Translations under genes and position numbers: made by a program | Notes under the pieces: model-generated | Database searches by the model: none | What the model was told of the DNA's origin: nothing | What the model saw: only the letters and a program-made list of their open reading frames with translations | Source: Bacteroidales bacterium | Lineage (GTDB): Bacteria > Bacteroidota > Bacteroidia > Bacteroidales > UBA7960 | Direction: 5' to 3' | Assembly: GCA_007132825.1 (NCBI GenBank) | Contig: SLNX01000231.1 | Span: forward strand, 1 to 10,834 | Length of the DNA: 10,834 nucleotides | In this document: piece after piece, positions 1 through 7,485 of the stretch | Layout: each line of letters begins with the position of its first letter | Position numbering within the stretch: the first letter of the stretch is position 1

Positions 1-414
1 ATCATCATTCCAAACTCAGTCATCAATAACCAAACCATCATCAACAGCAACATTATTGATGAAAAAGTATGCAGTCTTATTGAGTTGGGAATCAGTTTCG
101 ACAGCAACATCGATCTGGCAATTACGCTAATTCGTGATGAGGTTATGAAACATCCCCTGTTTTTTGACAACAGAACGGATGAGCAAATCGCTAACAATGA
201 TCCCGCCGTTGTGGTTCGTGTTATGAGCCTTGGTGAATATTCGGTCAATCTAAGAGCCTATGCCTGGGCAAAATCCTCGCTGAACGCTTTTATTCTCCGC
301 ACCGACCTTTTAAAATCAATTAAAGAAAGGTTTGACCGGGAGGGTATAGAAATCCCATTCCCATATCGCACCATAACATATAAAACACCAGGAAAAAACC
401 CTTCTAAAACTTGA
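1..414 (+). CDS. MscS-family mechanosensitive ion channel, C-terminal part (5' end outside window)
   Basis: The frame is open from base 1 and encodes 137 residues before a TGA stop. It begins with IIIPNSVINNQTIINSN, which matches the hallmark of the MscS beta domain (a PN-S motif followed by an I-N pattern) just after the pore helix. The rest (about residues 25-125) fits the alpha/beta C-terminal cytoplasmic domain: a segment with regularly spaced acidic and hydrophobic residues, then VVVRVMSLGEYSVNLRAYAW, typical of the MscS vestibule. The polar tail after PFPYRTI looks like a normal end. By family, the protein is an inner-membrane channel that opens under membrane tension to release solutes on osmotic downshock. 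The pore-lining membrane helices lie outside the window, so the subclass cannot be given. A TTG at base 85 is internal and is not the true start. The next gene starts 58 bases downstream on the same strand, and no terminator hairpin is evident between them. Confidence 0.88.
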   Translation: MIIPNSVINNQTIINSNIIDEKVCSLIELGISFDSNIDLAITLIRDEVMKHPLFFDNRTDEQIANNDPAVVVRVMSLGEYSVNLRAYAWAKSSLNAFILRTDLLKSIKERFDREGIEIPFPYRTITYKTPGKNPSKT

Positions 415-472
415 TTACCTTTAATGCTGGTTTCTTCTACATGACAGACAAATACCAATTCATAATAATCGC

Positions 473-2758
473 ATGTATCTATCTATACATTCAAAGCAGT
501 ACATTACACTTCTCCTTTTCATGGGGTCCATCTTCCTCCCTGCATCTTATGCGATAAATGAATGTCATGAGAAAAAAGCAAACGCGATGCTTGAAAAAAA
601 GGGAGAGGTGTATTTTATGTTTCAGAAACCTGAAACCGGCCTTTATCAGCTTTCTAACCGCATTTCTATTGATAAAATACTTGACAGAAATGTGTATGCA
701 TATGCCAACGAAGCAAGCTTCAGCTATTTCATTGGCCTGAATATCCCCTTTGAGGTGCTTGATCATCCGGGTGATGTTGATTTTGATCTCAATATGAAAA
801 CATGGGAAGACCTGCTGATGCGCGACCTAACAGAGAGCTGGGATTTTTATCCCACCTATGAGGCATATGTTTCACTGATGTATTATTTTGAAGACACGTT
901 CCCCGATTTGGCAGAGATCGTCAAAATTGGTGAATCGGTATTGGGTCGCGATCTGTTGTTCGCAAAAATATCACCCCAGGTTAACGAAAGACGACCGGTG
1001 CCCCAGTTTATGTACACATCAACCATGCATGGTGATGAAACGGCCGGATTCATCCTTTCGCTGCGACTCATACACCACCTACTGACAAATTATGGAGAAG
1101 ACGACGCCATTACTGACCTTATGAATAATGTCGAAATATGGATTTGTCCGAATGAAAATCCTGACGGAACCTACAGATTTAATAATTCCACATTAGCCGG
1201 TGCAACAAGAGGCAATATCAACGGAGTGGATCTTAACCGTAACTATCCTAACCCGGTAAATGATCCATTGCAAGTCCAGCAACCTGAAACCACAGCCATG
1301 ATAAATTTTACCGACACCATGAATTTTATCATGTCGGCAAACATGCATGGGGGCATCGAACTGGTAAATTTCCCTTTTGACAGCTGGACATCAAACCAGA
1401 ACAAACATGCAGACCACGACTGGTGGGAGTTTGTAATGTATGAATATGTGGATACCGTTCATGCACACAGTCCGGCAGGTTACATGACAGGCATGGGCGA
1501 TGGTGTAACTCACGGTGGCGACTGGTATGTCATTTACGGAAGCCGCCAGGATTATTTCAACTATTACAAAAGCTGTCGAGAATTTACCCTGGAGCTAAGC
1601 AACCAGAAGTTGCTTAATCCGGCATTGCTGCCGGCTCACTGGGATTATAACTACCGCTCCCTTTTAAATTATATCAGGCAATCCACTTATGGCTTGCACG
1701 GCACCGTATATGATAATGAAACCGGAGAGCCTTTGCTTGCTGAAATTTATATTCCCGGACACGACAGTGACAACTCCCAGGTTTATACTGCCTTGCCTCA
1801 CGGCAATTACAACAGGCCAATCCTCGAAGGAACTTATGACATCCGGTACAGCGCAGAAATCCATAATACCGTCACGATCACAGGGGTAGATCTGTTTAAT
1901 TATCATACAAAGAACATACACATTGCCCTCGGAGCTGAAAGTTCAGGAGAAATTTTCGAAATTAGCCTTTCCATTGAGGGCGAAGGGGGTAAAGTGCTTC
2001 CATATTCAGGTACAGGTTATTTTAATGATGGCGCAAATGTTTTTCTTAATGCCATCCCCGATAGCGGTTACCAGTTTCTGAAATGGACAGAAAATGGCGA
2101 AATTGTTATGGACGATGATGAGCCGGCAGGAGAAGCTTATGTTTTCACGGCAGAGGCAGACCGGAATCTGGTTGCAGTGTTTCAGTCTGAGGAAACAGAC
2201 ATCCCTGTGCATGTGGAAATCTCTGATCAGGTTGTTACAGACGGAGAGGATGTCTGTTTCAGCGCCTTGCTAACCATCACCATCTCAAACTTCGCAGTTG
2301 AGGCTGGCGGTAGCACCAGGCTTATCGCCGGAGAAAACATCCGGTTACTCTCAGGAACATCAGTTGCAGCTGGCGGTTACCTGCAGGCCCGAATCGCAGC
2401 CGATGCCAACGACTACTGCGACATCCCGGAAGCAAAAGAAATCGCGTCAGTGGTGCCTGTTGACTCAAAAGAGGATATCGTTTCAACAGACCTTTCAATT
2501 GAAATCCGTGAAAATGGCTTTTTCAAAATCTACCCCAACCCAACGGATGGCATGTTTACACTTGAGCTGACCACCATTAAACCTGATCAAAACACAACTG
2601 TTGAAATCTACTCAATGGTTGGCGACCGACTTTTCAGCGAGGAATTGCATCCACAAAGATCCTATGAACTAAGCTTAGAGCACTACCAACCGGGAATGTA
2701 CATCATACGGGTAATAAAAGGTGATCAGGTGGGTATGGAAAGGGTGATCAGACGTTAG
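473..2758 (+). CDS. secreted zinc carboxypeptidase, peptidase M14 family, with T9SS type A sorting domain
   Basis: This 761-residue protein is predicted to cleave C-terminal residues from peptides outside the cell. Residues 1-27 form a signal peptide (hydrophobic core ITLLLFMGSIFL, cleavage after ASYA). The M14 catalytic domain spans about residues 120-405. Zinc ligands are H186 and E189 in HGDETAG, plus H292 in ANMHGG. Substrate-binding residues are R246 and N255-R256 in DLNRNYP. The general base is E374 in FTLELS. All key residues are present, so the enzyme should be active. Next come a carboxypeptidase regulatory-like beta domain (about 405-485), a divergent InlB-type B-repeat (about 497-571, with the GYQFLKWTENG signature) and a glycine-rich beta module (about 575-665). 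The end (about 683-761, starting FKIYPNPTDGMF and ending IIRVIKGDQVGMERVIRR) is a type A C-terminal domain, which in Bacteroidetes directs export through the type IX system and anchoring at the cell surface. The ATG at 473 gives a complete signal peptide. No Shine-Dalgarno motif and no TAnnTTTG promoter were found just upstream. Substrate specificity cannot be told from sequence alone. Confidence 0.93.
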   Translation: MYLSIHSKQYITLLLFMGSIFLPASYAINECHEKKANAMLEKKGEVYFMFQKPETGLYQLSNRISIDKILDRNVYAYANEASFSYFIGLNIPFEVLDHPGDVDFDLNMKTWEDLLMRDLTESWDFYPTYEAYVSLMYYFEDTFPDLAEIVKIGESVLGRDLLFAKISPQVNERRPVPQFMYTSTMHGDETAGFILSLRLIHHLLTNYGEDDAITDLMNNVEIWICPNENPDGTYRFNNSTLAGATRGNINGVDLNRNYPNPVNDPLQVQQPETTAMINFTDTMNFIMSANMHGGIELVNFPFDSWTSNQNKHADHDWWEFVMYEYVDTVHAHSPAGYMTGMGDGVTHGGDWYVIYGSRQDYFNYYKSCREFTLELSNQKLLNPALLPAHWDYNYRSLLNYIRQSTYGLHGTVYDNETGEPLLAEIYIPGHDSDNSQVYTALPHGNYNRPILEGTYDIRYSAEIHNTVTITGVDLFNYHTKNIHIALGAESSGEIFEISLSIEGEGGKVLPYSGTGYFNDGANVFLNAIPDSGYQFLKWTENGEIVMDDDEPAGEAYVFTAEADRNLVAVFQSEETDIPVHVEISDQVVTDGEDVCFSALLTITISNFAVEAGGSTRLIAGENIRLLSGTSVAAGGYLQARIAADANDYCDIPEAKEIASVVPVDSKEDIVSTDLSIEIRENGFFKIYPNPTDGMFTLELTTIKPDQNTTVEIYSMVGDRLFSEELHPQRSYELSLEHYQPGMYIIRVIKGDQVGMERVIRR

Positions 2759-2763
2759 GCGGG

Positions 2764-4149
2764 TTACTTCCTGAACTTTTTTATAAAATCCTCCACCTCC
2801 GGCAATCCGCCCTGGTATACAAGATATCCGTTGTAGGGCTCACGTTTCGTGATGTCATCATTCATGGGTGTAAGCATGATCTTTTTAACCTCATCAAGGT
2901 CTGAAGTCTGGCCCAGTGCCCAGCCGAGTTTCACCCACGCAACCTCCGGCAGCATGTTTTCAGCAGGCACCACCCCAAGCGCCATCATTTCACGTCCTGT
3001 TTCATAGACAAACATCTGAACATAGCCCCAGAGCGTCTGAACGGTCATGTATACTGCCACACCCTTATCGGAAGCGCGTTTGAGCGCCGGATAAAGCGGT
3101 TTGTTTACGTGTCCCAGCCCGGTTCCCGCAATTACGATCCCTTTGTAACCATTGTCAACTAAAGAATCCACCATGTCGGGCATCATGTTGGGATAATAGT
3201 AGATGATTGCCACTTTTTCTTCAAAGTAAGGCATGATCCTGACCTTTTTGTCCTTTCGGCGGCTGTTGTAATCCTTTTTAATTGGGATGACACCGTCGCG
3301 GGAAACCCTTGCAAGCGGAATGTCGCCCAATGTGCGGAAGGTACTGCGGTAGGAAGAGTGCATTTTACGCACCCGTGTACCGCGATGGAGCAGGCCGTAT
3401 TCATCAGATGTTGGGCCAAACATACAAACCATTACCTCTGCAATGTCAGCATTGCCAGCGGTATAACAGGCGTGCATCAGGTTAAGGGCCGCATCGGAAG
3501 ATGGCCTGTCAGAGGAGCGCTGAGAACCAACCAATACGATGGGAACCGGGGAATCCTGAATCATGTAAGTCAGTGCTGCGGCCGTGTGGTGCAACGTATC
3601 GGTACCATGTCCGATCACGATGCCATCGATGCCGTTTTCTATCTCCTTTCCAATGGCAATCGCAAGCTGTTTGTACTGTTCCGGACCCATATTCTCACTG
3701 AAAACGGCAAAAACCTTTTCGGTGGTAAGGTTACAGATATCTGCAAGCTCCGGAACGGCGCCATAAAGTTCACCCGGAGAAAAGGCAGGGATAACCGCGC
3801 CTGTCCTGTAATCCAGCCGGGAGGCAATGGTTCCGCCCGTGCCGATCAGTTTCACGGACGGAAGCCCTTCGGTATAGGGAAATTCCTTTTCAGGGATCTT
3901 GTAGTTCGCTTTCTTGTAGCCCGTTTCCTTCATGCTGATCACGTTTGCTACGTCTATCCCAACATTGTAGCCTGTGGGTATTTTCAGGACAATGTGCTTT
4001 TCGTCATCGTTTTCTGCACGGGGAAGTACGGTTCCCACAAAATTGCCCCTGCTGGTTTCGATTTTCGTTTGACCCCAAACGCGCACATTAAATTTTTTCA
4101 GTAACTTGAGGCCTTCGCCCTTATATCCCTGGAAGAAATCTTCGCTCAT
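2764..4149 (-). CDS. gatD: Glu-tRNA(Gln) amidotransferase subunit D (archaeal-type GatD, asparaginase-like)
   Basis: In the GatDE complex, GatD hydrolyses glutamine (or asparagine) to release the ammonia that GatE uses to turn Glu-tRNA(Gln) into Gln-tRNA(Gln). The 461-residue product has a small N-terminal beta domain (about 1-75), which separates GatD from ordinary L-asparaginases, then an asparaginase fold. The four catalytic residues expected for this family are visible: T107 in GTGGTIAS, T183 and D184 in HGTDT, and K262 in RKMHSS. Further GatD-like segments are VGSQRSSDRPSSDAALNL (208-224, numbering approximate), the RGTRVRKMH block, and a C-terminal part with VYETGREMMALGV, ENMLPE, VKLGWALGQT and KKIMLT. 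Length is a little above the usual 420-440 residues. The start lies 33 bases after the gatE stop, in an A-rich leader that includes an A8 run (4158-4165 on the opposite strand). The gene is last in a unit with gatE and the dehydrogenase. Plain asparaginase is the alternative, but the N-terminal domain, C-terminal block and adjacent gatE argue strongly for GatD. Confidence 0.93.
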   Translation of the reverse strand: MSEDFFQGYKGEGLKLLKKFNVRVWGQTKIETSRGNFVGTVLPRAENDDEKHIVLKIPTGYNVGIDVANVISMKETGYKKANYKIPEKEFPYTEGLPSVKLIGTGGTIASRLDYRTGAVIPAFSPGELYGAVPELADICNLTTEKVFAVFSENMGPEQYKQLAIAIGKEIENGIDGIVIGHGTDTLHHTAAALTYMIQDSPVPIVLVGSQRSSDRPSSDAALNLMHACYTAGNADIAEVMVCMFGPTSDEYGLLHRGTRVRKMHSSYRSTFRTLGDIPLARVSRDGVIPIKKDYNSRRKDKKVRIMPYFEEKVAIIYYYPNMMPDMVDSLVDNGYKGIVIAGTGLGHVNKPLYPALKRASDKGVAVYMTVQTLWGYVQMFVYETGREMMALGVVPAENMLPEVAWVKLGWALGQTSDLDEVKKIMLTPMNDDITKREPYNGYLVYQGGLPEVEDFIKKFRK

Positions 4150-4182
4150 TGATTGTGTTTTTTTTCTGATATTTTGATGGGA

Positions 4183-6159
4183 TTATTGAATTTGTCTTTC
4201 AAGCTTTTTTTTCAGTTTATTGAGGGGAACATTGCCAACCGCCTGTGCGCGCAACTGTCCCATCAACCATTTCAACTCCGCTTCCTTACCCGGTGAATGC
4301 CTGATGCTGGAGAATTTCCGCTGCAGAAAATCGAGGTTTTCCAACACGTCCGGTTCTTTAATGGGGGTAAATTCCAATACGGTAAGTATCGAATCGAGGT
4401 CCATTTTCGGATGTTCGTAAACTATGGGCAGCATGGGTTTGATCAGTTCCCTGTCAAGGCCTCGTTTCTTTAAGGCCAGAATCATATCAGCCACCCTTTG
4501 GAACTCAAAACCGGTGGCCTTGTCATTATGTCCCTCTACAAACTTCATACGATGTCCGAAGAGTGTTCCGAGAAAAACGGGATCTTCTTTGTGCTTTTCA
4601 ACCAGATGGCTGATGAGCGGAAAAAGATTGTTTTTAAGGATGTAAGTATAGGTATCTTCGGGGATGCCCCATTTTTTCATGGTTTGGTAAGCCTCCATGG
4701 TTGTAAGCGGCAGGTTTTTTCCCAATCTTTCGATATCCTCGTCACGCAAAGGGATTGGTTTTGAATCGGTATCAGGATACATCCTGTCGGCCCCGGGCAG
4801 AACGCGTTCAAAAATGGTTGTGCCGTCGGCAAACGATTTCCGGGTTTCATTCGGAACCCCGTCAAAAGCCCAGCGGCAGCGTTCCTCTATCGTTTCCAAG
4901 GCCGTTTCAATGTCTTCAGAAGGGCCCCAGAAAAACAGGACCGCATCATCTGTTTTGCTTCCAATGATCTTACGAAGTTTCTGATAGACCTCCTCCCCTT
5001 CCATCGGTTTCAGGCTGTCGCTGCTGCACATATTTGGCTTTTCGATACAGGCGATCACCTTCAGACGGTCGCTGAACTCATCGGCAAACACTTTTCCGGG
5101 CTGGGTAAAATGCGACAGCAGGCCCTGGAAGCCTGGCAGGCTTACACCATACAGCTTCATCCCGGCATTTCTAAGCCCTTTGAGTGCTTTTGAACGAAAG
5201 TTGAAGTCGCGGGGGTTGAGCTCCTGGTAATGCATCTTCCAGTTTTCTGGTTTTTTCACTTTCTGCAACAAAAGTTCCCGGATACGAAGCAGCGCATATT
5301 GCCGAAAAGCCTCATTGTGTGTTAGTTCCGGGATCCATTTGATGCGCGACACCCCTTTGATCTCAACACGTGTGCCGCCGCGGCAGCTCACGTTCACATC
5401 CTGCCTGGCCGCACCCATGCCGGTGCGCACCTTCCCGGTGCTTCGGTTCAGGAAACGGATCACCTGGCAAGCCTCAGCCACCTCATCGGGATTCACCATG
5501 TCGGGATAGGTAACCGTTTCGATCAGCGGCATCCCGAGGCGATCGGTCTTATATACACGCCAGTGTCCAACATCGGAGATCTCACGGCAGGAGTCCTCTT
5601 CAATGCTGAGTTGTATTAAACGTACTGTTTTGTTCTTCAATTCTATGGCACCCTCTACGCCAATGATGGCAGTTCGTTGAAAACCTGTTGGAATGCTTCC
5701 ATCGAGATATTGCTTTCGGGTAATGTGTATCTCCCCAACAATGTTGAGCTTCTTCAGCAGAGAAATCTCAATGGCTATGTCAACCGCCTTTCGATTTACG
5801 GGGAAGGGGGGGGTGTCGTCTACCTCATAAGTGCAGGTGGTTTCATTTTTGATTCGGTATACCACATTTTTTTTTGTTTTGAACTCCATCAGGGCCGTGC
5901 CGTCGTACTCACCAAGCTCACTGAGGGTCGGACGCATGTGCCGGATCACCTCGGCATCATAGGTGTCATCATCCTGGTAAATGCCAGCCGGACAACGGCA
6001 AAAAAGTTTCTCTTCGGTTTTTAGTTGCTGATGTACTTCGAGGCCAGACATAAAGCCTATCCTGTCATAATCGGTCTGGGTGGCTTTTTTCCTTGGTACA
6101 TAGCCAATCGCCTTCATCGTGGCGCGGTAATTCTCAGCCGGCTTTAGCTTTTTCTTCAT
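4183..6159 (-). CDS. gatE: Glu-tRNA(Gln) amidotransferase subunit E (archaeal-type GatE)
   Basis: GatE binds misacylated Glu-tRNA(Gln), activates the glutamyl group with ATP and amidates it with ammonia from GatD. With the start chosen here the protein has 658 residues. The catalytic cradle domain (about 25-285) shows GLEVHQQL (39-46, with E41 and H43), LFCRC (C54, C56, likely zinc-site cysteines), RPTLSELGEYD, ETTC, GFQRT (159-163) and RQDVNVS (252-258). An AspRS-like (GAD-type) insertion follows (about 325-440); it is what distinguishes GatE from bacterial GatB. The LPGADRMYPDTDS motif (454-466) is very typical of GatE. The C-terminus (about 550-658, with KWLMGQLRAQAVGNVP) is the helical plus tail domain. 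An in-frame ATG at 6201 would add 14 residues but overlap the upstream gene by 35 bases. The ATG at 6159, 7 bases after the upstream stop, gives a tight non-overlapping fit and is preferred; neither start has a Shine-Dalgarno motif. The protein is somewhat longer than archaeal GatE because of an N-terminal extension. The C8 and A9 homopolymer tracts in the cradle region leave the frame intact. Confidence 0.94.
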   Translation of the reverse strand: MKKKLKPAENYRATMKAIGYVPRKKATQTDYDRIGFMSGLEVHQQLKTEEKLFCRCPAGIYQDDDTYDAEVIRHMRPTLSELGEYDGTALMEFKTKKNVVYRIKNETTCTYEVDDTPPFPVNRKAVDIAIEISLLKKLNIVGEIHITRKQYLDGSIPTGFQRTAIIGVEGAIELKNKTVRLIQLSIEEDSCREISDVGHWRVYKTDRLGMPLIETVTYPDMVNPDEVAEACQVIRFLNRSTGKVRTGMGAARQDVNVSCRGGTRVEIKGVSRIKWIPELTHNEAFRQYALLRIRELLLQKVKKPENWKMHYQELNPRDFNFRSKALKGLRNAGMKLYGVSLPGFQGLLSHFTQPGKVFADEFSDRLKVIACIEKPNMCSSDSLKPMEGEEVYQKLRKIIGSKTDDAVLFFWGPSEDIETALETIEERCRWAFDGVPNETRKSFADGTTIFERVLPGADRMYPDTDSKPIPLRDEDIERLGKNLPLTTMEAYQTMKKWGIPEDTYTYILKNNLFPLISHLVEKHKEDPVFLGTLFGHRMKFVEGHNDKATGFEFQRVADMILALKKRGLDRELIKPMLPIVYEHPKMDLDSILTVLEFTPIKEPDVLENLDFLQRKFSSIRHSPGKEAELKWLMGQLRAQAVGNVPLNKLKKKLERQIQ

Positions 6160-6166
6160 ATAAAAG

Positions 6167-7315
6167 TCAGTCAATCTGTTTCCCGTTTTCCTTAATTTCA
6201 AATCTTACATTGCGCTCTTTCAAGTAGTTCATTACGAAATGGTAGCATTCTTCGTCGAGGCCGATCAGCTCCAGCGGATAAACCCCTTTGCCGCTGAAAT
6301 GCCCTTCAAGGATCAGTTCGGCGTTGGCAGTGGCGGTAAAACCTGTTGTTCTGGCCATAGACGACAATTTTCCCTTTTCATCATATACATCATAAAGATC
6401 ATAAACCACCTCCTTATGTTCTCCATCCTGCAGACCGCTGAGCCGGATGCGCATCACCGTAAATTCGCGTTCATCCGGGTCAAGCTTCCAGTCGCGGATC
6501 AACACTTTGCTGGTAAAATCGATCGGCCTTATGGCCCTGTTGTTGACCGTTACGGGTTCCTTGTCAAAAAATCCGGCAGTCTTCAGGGCCTGGATAAGCT
6601 GAATGTGACCGGGGTAACGCAATGTTTTCTCCTTCATGTTGGGGATGTGGTCCATGTTGGAAAGCAATGAACGCAAACCATCGGTGTAAAAGGCCTCCAG
6701 TGTCCCAACCTTACTGAAAAACATCATTTCAGGTTCACTCATCGCCGGTTTGGTCATCCTTTTGCCCTTTTCAATGTATCGCGCCGGACGTGTATACTCT
6801 TCTACAACATCTACGGGCGAAAAGGGTGCTTTGTAATAGAAGGGGTATACTTTTACAAAAGGCAATCCTCCCACCACATATTCAAAGGTATCGATTTCCA
6901 TGTACTCATTGTGATAACCAACGATCAGGTTTGGCATCCCCGGTGCCACACCACAGTCGGTTATGGCCGTAACCCCTTTTTCTGCTGCAAGTGCATTCAG
7001 GTCCATGAAGTTTTCAGGCATGAAGGAGATATCCACAATGTTTTTACCGGCTTCTATTACGGTTCGCAATATGTCATATCCCATAAAGCCAGGAACTGCC
7101 GAAACAACAAGGTCATAATCCTTTACCAGGTCTGCTATCCGCTCCTCCTCCATCAGATTTACACCAACCGTTACAATATTGTAATTATCAGCAAGGAAAA
7201 CCAGTGACTCCTGATCAATGTCGGCTGCTGTTACATCATGTTTCTTTGCAAGATCGATAGCAATTGCCTTGCCCACCATTCCTGCTCCCAATACAATTAT
7301 TTTTTTTCTCTTCAT
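6167..7315 (-). CDS. saccharopine dehydrogenase family oxidoreductase, L-lysine 6-dehydrogenase-like
   Basis: The 382-residue product starts with a Rossmann dinucleotide-binding fold: KKIIVLGAGMVG (G10, G12, G15), with an acid at the end of the second strand (D32 in AADID), which suggests NAD(H) rather than NADP(H). The middle has DCGVAPGMPNLI, typical of saccharopine dehydrogenase/LysDH proteins. The C-terminal domain carries TLEAFYTDGLRSLL, KEKTLRYPGH and MARTTGFTATA, and ends with GVYPLEL. These segments and the length agree best with bacterial L-lysine 6-dehydrogenases (NAD-dependent oxidative deamination of lysine to aminoadipate semialdehyde). Saccharopine dehydrogenase and carboxynorspermidine-type dehydrogenases share the fold, so the substrate is not certain; the enzyme should be cytosolic. 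It is the first gene of a likely unit with gatE, whose preferred start lies 7 bases after this stop, and gatD. The ATG at 7315 is the only start that keeps the whole nucleotide-binding motif. It is preceded by an A/T-rich leader with no Shine-Dalgarno motif. The gene is divergent from mrdA, 170 bases away. Confidence 0.87.
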   Translation of the reverse strand: MKRKKIIVLGAGMVGKAIAIDLAKKHDVTAADIDQESLVFLADNYNIVTVGVNLMEEERIADLVKDYDLVVSAVPGFMGYDILRTVIEAGKNIVDISFMPENFMDLNALAAEKGVTAITDCGVAPGMPNLIVGYHNEYMEIDTFEYVVGGLPFVKVYPFYYKAPFSPVDVVEEYTRPARYIEKGKRMTKPAMSEPEMMFFSKVGTLEAFYTDGLRSLLSNMDHIPNMKEKTLRYPGHIQLIQALKTAGFFDKEPVTVNNRAIRPIDFTSKVLIRDWKLDPDEREFTVMRIRLSGLQDGEHKEVVYDLYDVYDEKGKLSSMARTTGFTATANAELILEGHFSGKGVYPLELIGLDEECYHFVMNYLKERNVRFEIKENGKQID

Positions 7316-7414
7316 GTGATTTCATTTTAAGATATGTTATCCTTACTTTCTCAAGACGACAAAGGTTTATTAATAAGCCTCGGCTAAATTATAAAAAATG
7401 TGTGGATAATGTGA

Positions 7415-7443
7415 TTGGTTATCATTGTGAATCATTAATTTTG
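7415..7443 (+). promoter_or_regulatory. Bacteroidetes-type sigma-ABfr promoter for mrdA-rodA
   Basis: The sequence shows TTG at 7415-7417, an 18-base spacer, and TAATTTTG at 7436-7443. The last element matches the Bacteroidetes -7 consensus TAnnTTTG at every fixed position, and the spacing to the -33 TTG is in the usual range. Transcription would start near 7450, leaving a leader of about 35 bases before the mrdA ATG at 7486. The rest of the divergent region 7316-7485 is A/T-rich. For the minus-strand dehydrogenase-gatE-gatD unit the nearest candidate is AACCTTTG (read on the minus strand at 7367-7360), one base off the -7 consensus and without an evident TTG upstream, so it is not called. 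Confidence 0.7.
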
Positions 7444-7485
7444 CATAAGGTTTCAGAATTACTGACCTCTTATTCTTGATTTAAA

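Noticed and set aside
85..414. TTG at base 85 as the start of a 109-residue gene
   Set aside because: The frame is open to base 1 and the upstream residues carry the MscS PN-S motif, so this is an internal codon of a gene cut by the window edge.
415..472. Possible promoter or terminator between the MscS gene and the peptidase gene
   Set aside because: No TAnnTTTG element and no hairpin with a T-run could be found in these 58 bases.
2720..2751. Two copies of GGTGATCAG, 23 bases apart, near the peptidase gene end
   Set aside because: The copies fall in codons of the sorting domain (GDQV and RVIRR) and are short; the inner TGATCA is a self-complementary hexamer that arises easily by chance. 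No stem with a T-run follows.
3358..4104. A 248-codon open frame on the plus strand, antisense to gatD
   Set aside because: It lies wholly opposite a gene with clear catalytic motifs, and its translation has low-information sequence with no recognisable domain. It is a frame shadow of gatD.
6239..6670. A 143-codon plus-strand frame inside the dehydrogenase gene
   Set aside because: It is antisense to the conserved C-terminal domain of the saccharopine dehydrogenase-like protein and has no recognisable features.
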